Source: Zygnema cylindricum
Lineage: Eukaryota > Streptophyta > Zygnematophyceae > Zygnematales > Zygnemataceae
Direction of reading: 5' to 3'
Length of the DNA stretch: 64,000 bases
Assembly (NCBI GenBank): GCA_037447655.1
Contig: JBBHKE010001559.1
Location: forward strand, 48,476 to 112,475
Of the stretch, positions 1-11,853 are shown in pieces. The translations under genes were made by a program, and so were the position numbers. Below the pieces are notes generated by a model. That model made no database searches. It was not told the origin of the DNA and was given only the letters and a program-made list of their open reading frames with translations. Numbering within the stretch: position 1 is the first letter of the stretch; the number at the start of each line of letters is the position of its first letter.

Positions 1-1687
1 CAATTTGTTTAATTTAGGTAACAATTCTTATTATCGCTAATATTTTGTGTAATTTAGGTAACAATTCGTGTTATCGCTAACTGTTTGTGTAATTTAGGTA
101 ACAATTCTTGTTATCGCTAACAATTTGTATAGTTTAGGTTACAATTATTGTTATCGCTAACAGTTAATGTAAGTTAGGTAAAAATTATTGTTGTCGCTAA
201 CAGGGTGTGTAATTTAGGTAACAATTCTTGTTATCGCTAATGATTTGTGTAATTTAGGTAAAAATTCTTGTTATCGCTAACAGTTTGGGTAATTTAGGCA
301 ACAATTCTTGTTATCGCTAAGTGTTTCTGTAATTGAGGTAATTATTCTTGTTATAGCTAACAGTTTGTGTAATTTAGGTAAAAAAAATTGTTATCGCTAA
401 CTGTTTGTGTAATTTTGGTCACAATTCTTGTTATTGCTAACAATTTGTGTAATTTTGGTAATAATTTTTGTTATGGCTAATACTTTGTGTAATTTAGGTA
501 ATAATTCGTGTTATCGCTAACTATTTCTGTAATTTAGGTAACAATTCTTGTTATCGCTAATGATTTGTGTAATTTAGGTAACAATTCTTGTTATCGCTAA
601 TAGTTTGGGTAATTTAGGCAACATTTCTTGTTATCGCTAACTGTTTGTGTAATTTAGGTAACACTACTTGTTATTGTTAACAATTTGTGTAATTTTGGTA
701 ACAATTTTTGTTATCGTTAACCGTTTGTGTAGTTTAGGTAACAATTCTTGTTATCGCTACCAATTTGTGTAATTTAGGTTACAATCTTTGCTGTCGCTAA
801 CAGTTTGTTTAATTTAGGTAACAATTATTATTATCGCTAATTGTTTCTGTAATTTAGGAAACAATTCTTGTTATCGCTAATTGTTTGTGTAATTGAGGTA
901 ACAAATCTTGTTATCAAAACCAATTTGTGTAATTTAGTTAACAATTCTTGTTATCGCTAACAGTTTGTGTAATTTAGATTACAATTCTTGTTATCGCTAA
1001 TTGTTTGTGTAATTTAGGTAACAATTTTTGTTATCGCTAACTGTTTGTGTAATTTAGGTCACAATTTTTGTTATCGCTAACAGTTTGTGTAAATTAGGTA
1101 ACCATGTTTGTTTGCACTAACAGTTTGTGTAAGTTAGATAACAATTCTTGTTATCGCTAACAGTTTATGTAATTTAGGTAACCATTCTTGTTATCGCTAA
1201 CTGTTTGTGTAAAATAGGTAACAGTTCTTGTTATCGCTAACAATTTCCGTAATTTAGGTAACAATTCTTGTTATCGCTAACAATTTGTGTAACTTATGTA
1301 ACCATTTTTGTTAGCGCTAACAGTTTGTGTGAATTAGGTAACACTTGTTGTTAGCGCAAACAATTTGTGTAATTTATGTAAGAATTCTGTTTATCGCTAA
1401 CTGTTTGTGTAATTTAGGTAACAAATTTTGGTATCGCTTATTGTTTGTGTAAATTAGGTAACAATTCCTGTAAGTGCCAACAATTTGTGTAATTGAGGTT
1501 ACATTTCTTGTTATCGCTAACAGTTATTGTAATTTAGGTAATAATTCTTGTTATCGCTAACTGTTTGTGTAATATAGGTAATAATTCTTGTTATCGCTAA
1601 CAATTTGTGTAATTTAGGTAACAATTCTTGTTATCGCTAACAATTTGTGTAACTTAGGTAACCATTCTAGTTAGCGCTAACAGTTTG
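1..1687. repeat. 40-bp tandem satellite array, block 1
   Basis: About 42 head-to-tail copies of a 40-bp AT-rich monomer. Recognisable blocks are TTTAGGTAACAATTCTTG, then TTATCGCTAA, then CAGTTTGTGTAA. Periodicity is exact: three monomers fill every 120 bases. Most copies here have the TTATCGCTAA form. Stops occur in all frames, so no coding is expected. The array runs in from outside the window and is interrupted at 1688 by an LTR element. Most of it (about 41-965) is repeated near-identically at about 5108-6032. Confidence 0.97.
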
Positions 1688-3113
1688 TGTTGTTCTTTGG
1701 TCTAAAATAGACCGCAGAAGCGACCCTAACTATCATGCAAAAGGCTAAGCGAAGCTAGGCCAATGAACAATCATTTGAAATGCATCCTCCATTTAACATG
1801 CAATAACTAAGGTTTGATGGAAAAATCAACATAAACAAACTTTAGGACAACATCTAAGGTTTGATGGAATAATCAACATAAGCAAACCCTAGGACAAATG
1901 CATAAATAATGCATATCAAACAAACATAAAATAACATAAATAAATAATAACAAAAGGAGTGCAATCTCACATAAACATTAGATAAACAAAAGTATATCAA
2001 TAAACATATTACTCAAATGCATGACCTAATCGGCAACCCTAAAAGTCTACATCTTCGGTCCCTACTTTTCATGCTAAGCATTGATTATTTATTCCTAACA
2101 AAGCTCATTCCTATATATACACTTGTGAGCTGTGAACGAATTGCTACATGTCAAAATACCCAACGTACCTTCCACTAAGTAGTATTATATCATGAGAACC
2201 TATTACGACAAATAATCCTAACTGTAAGTGTACACCTGAGAGTCGACCAATCATAAGAGTACACTTGTCTGCAAGTACGACACTGCATACACACAAATTA
2301 AAATACCGAAACTGTAATAATCAACACTAAAATATTAATTCACGTAAGACAAAATAATGTTGTATCAAATATTTATACCGACGCGTCCGCAAAATACGCG
2401 TCATAAGCGACAACTCGCTTAGTCACTCGTAGATAAATCCACGTAGTGAACCGACATCGCATATGTACGGTCCACCTAATAATACGTCATTAAAGATAAT
2501 GAGATCCCTTGAAACTATCGGCGGACGCCATCCGCCTTCCATGTATACCACGAATCACTTGTCAAACAATCCGGAACGTCCAAAAATAAATATTGTGTGA
2601 TTGACGCGATTTCGCGTCACCACTACATAAAAAAATCTCGGCGGCCTATATCCGCCGTCCGTCGCTGTTAATCGGCACCCTTGATGTCGCGCCGCGTAGT
2701 CATGAAAATCCACTTTTCAAAACCTCGTCAAACCATCCAAATTAGTCCGTAACGTTACTACGTACTTCGCCATAAATGCCGCTGACCAAATAAAAAGTAC
2801 AACTGTCCAAAATTGATACGCCGTACCGGCGGCGTTCTTTTTCATTAATGTGCCTGTCGCATTATATTTCGTATGGCCAACGTACATTTTCAAACACTTC
2901 GAATATTTCAAAGTCGGATCGCTTCGCGATCCGCCGTCCATTTCTATTACGCATTCCGCGCCAATTAATTTGTCATTTACGTCACTTTAAATTCATCCGT
3001 ACAATTACCCCCCAATCCACAAATCCATTCGAACCACCATATTACATTCGGTTACTAAGTATGCGAACACGCGAGCGCACGACTGTACGAAAATGAATCT
3101 TCCAAAAACAACA
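1688..3113 (-). repeat. 3' LTR of the deleted L3 element
   Basis: About 1,426 bp with TGTTG...CAACA termini, preceded on the minus strand by a polypurine tract. Its right part resembles the solo LTRs at 20352, 42614 and 45990. Shared landmarks are a GGATCGC-TTC-GCGATCC hairpin at 2915-2933 and the stretch AATCCACAAATCCATTCGAA near 3014. Its left end differs from the other L3 copies. Confidence 0.65.
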
Positions 3114-3578
3114 CTCCCCCGAAGATTTAGTTTCGTAAATCCTTGACGCCACGTCATCATCTGTCACCACTGTCACCTTCTGCTGTCTCCTCCATCTTAA
3201 TCCGCCAAATGCCTCCGACAGAATTTTCCACTTGTTCCACCAACGGTTCCGCTGCGCCTTCCGGATCTCTCTCCCCCAAAGGTCGAATCTCCACCTTTCA
3301 AAATGCTTCTTCAAAAATAAACATGTATTTTTCCAAAAATAAAATATCATTTCTCAAAATAAATCATTTTCATTGAGGGTAGACATTTCGGCACTGTCAC
3401 TAAGTTAACCCTTGGGGCGATGCAAGATTAAACTCGGCACATACCAACACTATGATAAGGCCGATCTCATGGGTACACAGACACCATTACTGCAATACAA
3501 CCAGCAAGAACAAAATTAACCCGCTACAATGCGTGTGACACAATCCTATCTCGACTTAACCTAACATATGATAGATGG

Positions 3579-3595
3579 GGTGTGGGCCCATAACC
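3579..3595 (-). other. Primer-binding site, initiator tRNA-Met half type
   Basis: The minus strand reads GGTTATGGGCCCACACC immediately after the LTR remnant. The first 14 bases are complementary to the anticodon stem-loop of plant initiator tRNA-Met (GGTGGGCCCATAACC, recalled from known tRNA sequence). This is the internal priming mode known for Drosophila copia. The same element appears in copia-4 at 28250. Confidence 0.7.
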
Positions 3596-3633
3596 TGTTG
3601 TTCTTTGGTCTATTTTAGACCAAAGAACAACAG
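3595..3633. repeat. 39-nt near-perfect hairpin at element edge
   Basis: Two 18-nt complementary arms are separated by TTT. The hairpin corresponds to the collapsed 37-nt LTR remnant plus one flanking base on each side. It probably arose by deletion of almost the whole LTR between its two inverted ends. Confidence 0.8.
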
Positions 3634-6600
3634 TTTGCGTAAGTTAGATAACAATTCGTGTTAGCTCTAAGAGTTTGTGTAATTTAGGTAACAATTCTTT
3701 TTATTGCTAATAGTTTGTGTAAGTTAGGTAAACATTTTTGTTAGCGCTAACAGTTTGTGTACTTTAGGTAACAATTCCTCTTATAGCTAACTGTTTGTGT
3801 GAGTTAGGTGACCATTTTTGTTAGCCCTAACAGTTTGTGTACTTTAGGTAACAATTCTTGTTAGTGCTAACAGTTTTTGTAAGTTAGATAACAATTACTT
3901 TTATCGCTAATAGTTGCGTAAGTTAGGTAACCATTTTTGTTAGCGCTAACAGTTTGTGTAAATTAGGTAACATTTCCAGTTAGCGCAAACAGTTTGTGTA
4001 ATTTATGTAACAATTCTTGTTATCGCAAACAGTTATTGTAATTTAGGTAATAATTCTTGTTATCGCTAACTGTTTGTGTAATATAGGTAATAATTCTTGT
4101 TATCGCTAACAGTTTGTGTAATTTAGGTAACAGTTCTTGTTATCGCTAACAATTTGTGTAACTTAGGTAACCATTTTTGTTAGCGCTAACAGTTTGTGTA
4201 AGTTAGATAACAATTCCTGTTATCGCTAACAGTTAGCGTAAGGTAGGTAACAATTCGTGTTATCGCTAACACTTTGTGTAAGTTAGGTAACCATTCTTGT
4301 TAGCGCTAACAATTTGTGTAATTTAGGTAACAATTCTTGCTATCGCTAATAGTTTGTGTAAGTTAGGTAACCATTTTTGTTAGCGCTAACAGTTTGTGTA
4401 CTTTAGGTAACAATTCCTCTTATATCGAACTGTTTGTGTGAGTTAGGTAACCATTTTTGTTAGCCTTAACAGTTTGTGTACTTTAGGTAACAATTCTTGT
4501 TAGCGCTAACAGTTTGTGTAAGTTAGATAACAATTCCTGTTATCGCTAACAGTTTGCGTAAGTTAGGTAACAATTCCTGTTATCGCTAACTTTTTGTGTA
4601 ATTTAGGTAACAATTCCTGTAAGTGCCAACAATTAATGTAATTGAGGTTACAATTCTTGTTATCGCTAACAGTTATTGTAATTTAGGTAATAATTCTTGT
4701 TATCGCTAACTCTTTGTGTAATATAGGTAATAATTCTTGTTATCGCTAACAGTTTGTGTAATTTATGTAACAATTCTTGTTATCCCTAACAATGTGTGTA
4801 ACTTAGGTAACCATTCTTGTTATTGCTATTTTTTCGTGTAATTGAGATAACAATTATTGTTATCGCTAACAGTTTGTGCATTAAGGTAACAATTCTTGTA
4901 TCGCTAACGGTTTGTGTAACTTAGGTAACCATTTTTGTTAGCCCTAACAGTTTGTGTAATTTAGGTAACAATTATTGTTATCGCTAACAGTTTGTGTAAT
5001 TTAGGTAACAATTTTTGTTATCGCTTACTGTTTGTGTAATTTAGGTCACAATTATTGTTATCGTTAATTGTTTGTGTAATTTAGGTAACAATTTTTGTGA
5101 TCGCTAATTGTTTTTGTAATTTAGGTAACAATTCGTGTTATCGCTAACTGTTTGTGTAATTTAGGTAACAATTCTTGTTATCGCTAACAATTTGTATAGT
5201 TTAGGTTACAATTATTGTTATCGCTAACAGTTAATGTAAGTTAGGTAACAATTATTGTTGTCGCTAACAGGGTGTGTAATTTAGGTAACAATTCTTGTTA
5301 TCGCTAATGATTTGTGTAATTTAGGTAAAAATTCTTGTTATCGCTAACAGTTTGGGTAATTTAGGCAACAATTCTTGTTATCGCTAAGTGTTTCTGTAAT
5401 TGAGGTAATTATTCTTGTTATAGCTAACAGTTTGTGTAATTTAGGTAAAAAAAATTGTTATCGCTAACTGTTTGTGTAATTTTGGTCACAATTCTTGTTA
5501 TTGCTAACAATTTGTGTAATTTTGGTAATAATTTTTGTTATGGCTAATACTTTGTGTAATTTAGGTAATAATTCGTGTTATCGCTAACTATTTCTGTAAT
5601 TTAGGTAACAATTCTTGTTATCGCTAATGATTTGTGTAATTTAGGTAACAATTCTTGTTATCGCTAATAGTTTGGGTAATTTAGGCAACATTTCTTGTTA
5701 TCGCTAACTGTTTGTGTAATTTAGGTAACACTACTTGTTATTGTTAACAATTTGTGTAATTTTGGTAACAATTTTTGTTATCGTTAACCGTTTGTGTAGT
5801 TTAGGTAACAATTCTTGTTATCGCTACCAATTTGTGTAATTTAGGTTACAATCTTTGCTGTCGCTAACAGTTTGTTTAATTTAGGTAACAATTATTATTA
5901 TCGCTAATTGTTTCTGTAATTTAGGAAACAATTCTTGTTATCGCTAATTGTTTGTGTAATTGAGGTAACAAATCTTGTTATCGCAAACAATTTGTGTAAT
6001 TTAGTTAACAATTCTTGTTATCGCTAACAGTTTGTGTAATTTAGGTAACAATTCGTGTTATCGCTAACTGTTTGTGTAATTTAGGTAACAATTCTTGTTA
6101 TCGCTAACAATTTGTGTAATTTAGATTACAATTATTGTTATCGCTAACAGTTTGTGTAAGTTCGGTAACAAATATTGTTATCGCTAACATTCTGTGTAAT
6201 TTAGGTAACACTTCTTGCAATCGCTAATGATTTGTGTAATATAGGTAAAAATTCTTGTTATCGCTAATAGTTTGGGTAATTTAGGCAACATTTCTTGTTA
6301 TCGCTAACTGTTTGTGTAATTTAGGTAACACTACTTGTTATTGTTAACAATTTGTGTAATTTTGGTAACAATTCTTGTTATCGCTAACAGTTTGTTTAAT
6401 TTATGTAACAATTATTATTATCGCTAATTGCTTATGTAATTTAGGTAACAATTCTTGTTATCGCTTGGCGTTTGTGTAATTGAGGTAACAAATCTTGTTA
6501 TCGCAAACAATTTGTGTAATTTAGTTAACAATTTTTGTTATCGCTAACACTTTGTGTAATTTAGATTACAATTCTTGTTATCGCTAATTGTTTGTGTAAT

Positions 6601-9388
6601 TTTCGTGACAATTTTTGTTATCGCTATCTTTTTGTGTAATTTAGGTCACAATCATTGTTATCGCTAACAATTTGTGTAATTTAGGTAACAAATCTTGTTA
6701 TTGTTAACAATTTGTGTAATTTAGATAAAATTCTTGTTATTGCTAACCGTTTGTGTAATTTAGGTAACAATACTTGTTATCGCTAACAATTTGTGAAATT
6801 TAGGTTACAATTCTTGTTATGGCTAACAATTTGTTTAAGTTCGGTAACAAATATTGTTATCGCTAACATTCTGTGTAATTTAGGTGACAATTCTTGTAAT
6901 CGCTAATGATTTGTGTAATATAGGTAAAAATTCTTGTTATCGCTAATAGTTTGGGTAATTTAGGCAACATTTCTTGTTATCGTTAATCGTTTGTGTAGTT
7001 TAGGTAACAATACTTGTTATCGCTAACAATTTGTGTAATTTAGGTTACAATTCTTGTTATCGCTAACAGTTTGTTTAATTTATGTAACAATTATTATTAT
7101 CGCTAATTGCTTGTGTAATTTAGGTAACAATTCTTGTTATCGCTAATTGTTTGTGTAATTGAGGTAACAAATCTTGTTATCGCAAACAATTTGTGTAATT
7201 TAGTTAACAATTTTTGTTATCGCTAACACTTTGTGTAATTTAGATTACAATTCTTGTTATCGCTAACAGTTTGTGTAATTTGGGTAACCATTCTTGTTAG
7301 CGCTTACAGTTTGTGTAATTTAGGTAACCATTCTTGTAAGCGCTAACAGTTTATGTAATTTAGGTAACCATTATTCTTATCGCTAACTGTTTGTGTAATT
7401 TAGGTAACACTTCCTGTTATCGCTAACAATTTGTGAAATATAGGTAACAATTTTTGTCATTGCTAATAGTTTGAGTAATTTAGGTAACCATTCTTGTTAG
7501 CACTAACAGTTTGTGTAAGTTAGATAACAATTCCTGTTATTGCTAACAATTTTCGTAAATTAGGTAACAATTCATGTTAGCGCAAACAGTCTGTGTAATT
7601 TAGATAACAATTCTTGTTATCTCTAACTGTTTGTGTAGTTTAGGTTACAATTCATGTTATCGCTAATAGTTTGTGTAAGTTAGATAACAATTCCTGTTAG
7701 CGCTAACAATTTGTGTAATTTAGGTAACAATTTTGGTTACCGTTGACAATTTGTTTAAGTAAGGTCACAATTCCTGTTATGGCTAACAGTTTCTGTAAGT
7801 TAGGTAACCATTCTTGTTATCGCTAACTGTTTGTGTATTTTAGGTGACAATTCCCGTTAACGCTAACAGTTTGTGCAATTAAGGTAACAATTCTTGTTAT
7901 CGCTAACAATTTGTGTAATTTAGGTAACAATTATTGTTATTGTTAACAATTTGTAAAATTTAGGTTATAATTCTTGTTATCGCTAACAATATGTGTAATT
8001 TCGGTAACAATTCTGGTTATCACTATCTGTTTGTGTAATTTAGGTATTAATTCTTGTTATCGCTAACAATATGTGTAATTTAGGTGAAAATTCTTCAAAT
8101 CGCTAACTGTTTGTGTAAGTTAGGTAACCATTCTTGTTAGTGCTAATAGTTTGTGTAAATTAGATAACAATTCCTATTATCGCTAACTGTTTGTGTAATT
8201 TAGGTAACAATTCTTGTTTTCGCTAACAGTTTGTGTAATTTAGGTAACCATTTTTGTTATCACTAACAATTTGTGTAATTTAGGTAACAATTCTTGTTAT
8301 CGCTAACAGTTTGTGTAATTTAGGTTACCATTCTTGTTAGCGCTAATTGTTCGTGTAATTTAGATAACAAATCCTCTTATCGCTAACAATTTGTGTATTT
8401 TAGGTAATAATTTTTGTTATCGCTAGCAGTTTCTGTAAGTTTGGTAACAATTCCTGTTATCGCTAACAGTTTGTGTAATTTAGATAATAATTCTTGTTAT
8501 CACTAACAATTTGTGTAATTTAGGTAACCATTCTTGTTAACGCTAACAATTTGTGTAATTTAGGTAACAATTATTGTTAGCGCTAACAATTTGTGTAATT
8601 TAGGTAACAATTCTTGTTAACGCTAACTCTTTGTGTAATTTAGGTAACAATTTTTGTTATAGCTAACAGTTTTTGTAAGTTAGGTAACCATTCTTGTTAG
8701 CGCTAATAGTTTGTGTAATTTAGGTAACAATTTATGTTATCCTAACAGTTTGTGTAAGTTAGGTAATAATTCCTGTTAGCGTAGACAGTTTGTGTAAGTT
8801 AGGTAACACGCCCTGTTATCGCAAACAGTTTGTGTAAGTTAGGTAACCATTCTTGTTAGCGCTATTAGTTTGTGTAATTTAGGTAACAATTCATGTTATC
8901 CTAACAGTTTGTGTAACTTAGGTAAAAATTCCTGTTAGCGCAGACAGTTTGTGTAAGTTAGGTAACACACCCTGTTATCGCTAACAATTTGTGTAAGTTT
9001 GATAACAATTCCTGTTATCGCTAACAGTTTGTGTAATTTAGGTAACTATTCTTGTTATCGCTAATAGTTTGTCTAATTTAGGTAACAATTATTGTTTGCG
9101 CTAACAGTTTGTGTATTTTATACAATTCCTCTTATCGCTAACTGTTTGTGTGAGTTAGATAACCATTTTTGTTATCGATAACAGTTTGTGTACTTTAGGT
9201 AAGAATTCTTGTTATCGCTATAAGTTTGTGTAAGTTAGGTTACCATTCTTGTTAGCGCTAACAGTTTGTGTACGTTAGATAACAATTCTTGTTATTGCTA
9301 ATAGTTTGGTAAGTTAGTAACAATTCTGTTAGCTAACGTTGTATAAGTTAGGTAACAAATCCTGTTATCGCTAACAGTTTGTGTAAGT
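3633..9388. repeat. 40-bp satellite array, block 2
   Basis: About 144 monomers continuing block 1, mostly the TTATCGCTAA form with scattered TTAGCGCTAA copies. It has internal higher-order structure. Positions 5108-6032 duplicate 41-965, and a marker monomer run (TGATTTGTGTAA followed by TAGTTTGGGTAA) recurs at 5628, 6228 and 6907, the first two exactly 600 bp apart. Monomers degrade just before the copia-1 junction near 9300-9340. Confidence 0.96.
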
Positions 9389-10205
9389 TGTTGGTTTTGG
9401 AAACATTTAGTCCTCTCTATATCTCGTGTGTGAGAAAGATAGTCTAGACTTAGTCGGTTTTTGTGTACAAAATGAGGTGACGTAGACAAGATGTGGTGTG
9501 GTATGTAACTCCAAAGGGAGTTCACAGATTTGGTATACTCTATGTACACGTGTCGTTTCGTGGGGAAGTCAAGCTTGGTTGAGTTGGTTGACAAAGTACA
9601 TATTTACTTGAGGGACCAGATTTACACGTGGAGGTTCATCTTCAGTGATGAATCAATACGCGGACGGTGGACGGAGTTCGCCGTCATTTTTGGAAGAGAA
9701 ATATTGACTGAGCCGTCATTTCAGCAGACTAACTTTGACTGCGTACTTTAGCAGTTGCTCGGGTTAAGGGTTGATGTAAATACTTGTACTGTAGATGGCG
9801 GGGTTTAGTTTGATTAATGTTTAGTGTACCGACACACCACGGTATTTGTGGTACGGTGTAGATCAGGTGTAGGTTCACTTTGTATATGTAGGACTTAGAA
9901 TATTTTGGAGTTAGGAATTCTGTGCATGGAAAACTGTAAAGCAGTTTTTGGGTGTCTTTGAATTACAAGATCTTTGTTATCTTTGCGCAGACCTTTGTGA
10001 AATTTTGCATGTGATTTCTTTGGTGTATAATTTACATTATGGCAAATTTTCAGACCTAGGGTGCGTCTGGTTTGCTTGGGACTTCATTGTGAAGCTGGTC
10101 TTTTGTGGGTATTTCGTGAGAGTTTCCTCTTTCTGTATTGATTAATATGGCAACTGCCGGTGCATCTTCTTCTTCTTCCGGGGCACCAGTTGCCTCAGGA
10201 CAAAA
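9389..10205 (+). repeat. 5' LTR of copia-1 (L1)
   Basis: Starts TGTTGGTTTTGG; its end is altered from CAACA (as in the 3' copy) to CAAAA. Length 817 bp against 818 bp for the 3' copy. It carries TGTATATGTAGGACTTAG at about 9881-9898, a TATA-like stretch followed by a GGACTTAG motif seen in every LTR family here. The gag start codon at 10147 lies inside it. Confidence 0.93.
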
Positions 10206-10794
10206 GGACACGGGCCCACCCTCACGGATCCTGGTGTTCAATGGGAAAAAGTATTGGTATTGGGCGGATTTAACTAAGTCTTACCTTAAGCAAGTGAAAC
10301 TATATGATGTGGTTTCCGGTGTTCTTCCGGATAAGGATCCCGATTTTGATAAGAAAAATGAGGATGCTTTGCATGTTTTTAAATTACTCTTGTCAAAAGA
10401 TTTGAGCATTACATATATCAATATCTCTACGGCATCTGAAATATGGAAGGCTTTGAATGAATCTTATGTCCTAGCTAGTGAGCAGAATGAGGTTATAACT
10501 GCTCGAAAGATTTGGGATTATAAGTATACCGGGGGGGATATGAACTCATATTGTAACGGCTTGAAACTTCTTTTGTCAGAAAATGCATGTTCCGGGGGGA
10601 ATTTTCCTCCCTATCATCAAGCTATGATTCTAATGAGAGGGCTTCCTACTGAATATAAAGGAGCCGCGGAACAATTAAAGAGGTTAGAGAAGAGTAAATG
10701 GAATATAGCTGTAGCTCAATCTTATATCTTAGAGGAAGAGGCCACTCAAATAGCATTAAATGGTGGACACTCAGCGGTAGCGTACAATGCTTAG
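10147..10794 (+). pseudogene. gag: gag N-terminal part, copia-1
   Basis: The first ATG of this frame is at 10147, inside the 5' LTR, and gives a Ala/Ser-rich leader (MATAGASSSSS). The frame crosses the LTR end and PBS into GPPSRI and the gag core (KYWYWADL, later ARKIWDYKYTGGDM and LMRGLP), typical of the copia capsid region. It stops at TAG (10792-10794). The same frame then continues through a CX2CX4HX4C zinc knuckle at about 10867-10908, so the stop is premature and gag was longer. Structural protein of the virus-like particle; product now truncated. Confidence 0.85.
10206..10220 (+). other. Degenerate primer-binding site of copia-1
   Basis: GGACACGGGCCCACC directly follows the LTR. It differs at three of 15 positions from the intact copia-4 site GGTTATGGGCCCACC, which is complementary to the initiator tRNA-Met anticodon region. 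It lies within the gag reading frame. The in-frame ATG found at this place in the other elements has become ACG. Confidence 0.6.
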
Positions 10795-11853
10795 ACATAT
10801 AAGTCGGCTGGATTTTCCAGTAATAGGAACTTTACCCCTAGTCCGAATTATAGGCAATATGATAGGTGTGTTTATTGCTTTGGTCAAGGTCATTTTTTTC
10901 GGCTGTGTCCGGCATTTATAAAAGCGTGTAAAACAGGAATTTATCGTGCGGGGTGGAAGGTGCGGTCGGAGGATTCACCATCCAAAGTGGCAGCATCAAA
11001 ACTGTCGGCTAAAAATGCGGCGTTCTTTGCAACCGATGAGACGCCACAAGACGAACCGGTGGAGGAAAAAGACGACGTGGTCAGATTTCCGCAATCGGAT
11101 GACAATGAGTTCTTTGCTCTCGCAAAAGATCTCATGGAGGGACCTCAAAAAAACGGGTGGATTATGGACTCCGGATGCTCTTCCCACATGTGCGGCAACC
11201 GTGCTTACTTCAAAACCCTCACTCAAATTCCTACTCGCCGGATTTATTATGCGGACGACAGCGGCGTGGAGGCTACGGCACAGGGAAGCGTGGAATTAGC
11301 TTGTGACATCAATGGTCAGGTTGTAAAAAGGACCTTGCATGATGTTCTCTATATTCCTAAGTTTAAGAAAAAATTGTTTTCCACTTCGGTGGCCAAAATG
11401 AAAGGATTTGAAATTTTGCAAAAGAATGGGAAAAAGGTAGTAAGCAAAGATGGAAGAGTAGCCTTGGTAGGAACTAGAGGCCCAAATTTGTTGTACCGAA
11501 TGGACTTGGCTAATAAAATTGACTTTGCATACTTTAGTGTCTTTCCGGAAAATGTTTTGTGGCATAAGAGGCTCGGTCATGTTCATCATGAGAGACTTGA
11601 TAAAATGGTAAAACAAAATATGATAGATGGTGTTAATTTAGGCCAGAAAGACTCTCATGTATGTGATGGGTGTGCTTTAGGAAAGCTTCATAAGTTACCC
11701 CTACCTCAGGCCGCGGATAATCAGGCTACGGATTTGCTGCAAATTATTCATTCGGATGTGTGGGGACCGTCAAAAGTCCCATCCCTCAGTGGCAGCCGGT
11801 TTTTGGTCTCTTTTACTGATGTTTTTTCCGGTACAGCAAGGTTTACTTTATGA
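10795..11853 (+). pseudogene. pol: gag C-terminus, protease and integrase N-terminus, copia-1
   Basis: Continues the gag frame after its premature stop; the longest open part starts at 10960. It includes the zinc knuckle CVYCFGQGHFFRLC, then the aspartic protease motif WIMDSGCSSHMC near 11158, then the integrase HHCC zinc-binding region (HKRLGHVHHERLDKM ... CDGCALGK). The frame ends at TGA (11851) just after FTDVFSG. Comparison with copia-3 shows a one-base loss near 11830, and downstream integrase continues in another frame. Confidence 0.88.

Larger units (their letters stand above)
1688..3632 (-). mobile_element. Internally deleted LTR retroelement (family L3), minus strand
   Basis: The insertion begins TGTTGTTC and ends GAACAACA, with perfect 26-bp terminal inverted repeats. 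It is flanked by the 5-bp duplication GTTTG (1683-1687 and 3633-3637), and the satellite resumes in phase. Read on the minus strand it has a 37-nt remnant of the 5' LTR (3596-3632), a primer-binding site (3579-3595), about 465 bp of internal sequence, a purine-rich tract (minus TCTTCGGGGGAG, 3114-3125) and a long 3' LTR (1688-3113). No gag or pol domain survives. It is non-autonomous and derived by deletion. Confidence 0.75.

Noticed and set aside
1-1687. CRISPR-like array of 40-bp repeats
   Set aside because: The repeats are contiguous with no unique spacers, the context is eukaryotic retroelements, and there are no cas genes.
2717-3376. Overlapping small open frames on both strands near 2.7-3.4 kb
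   Set aside because: They lie in LTR and leftover internal sequence, contain no known motif and are not conserved in sister L3 copies.
1-9388. Telomere-like repeat, because monomers contain TTTAGG
   Set aside because: TTTAGG occurs once per 40-bp unit, not as a tandem TTTAGGG array.
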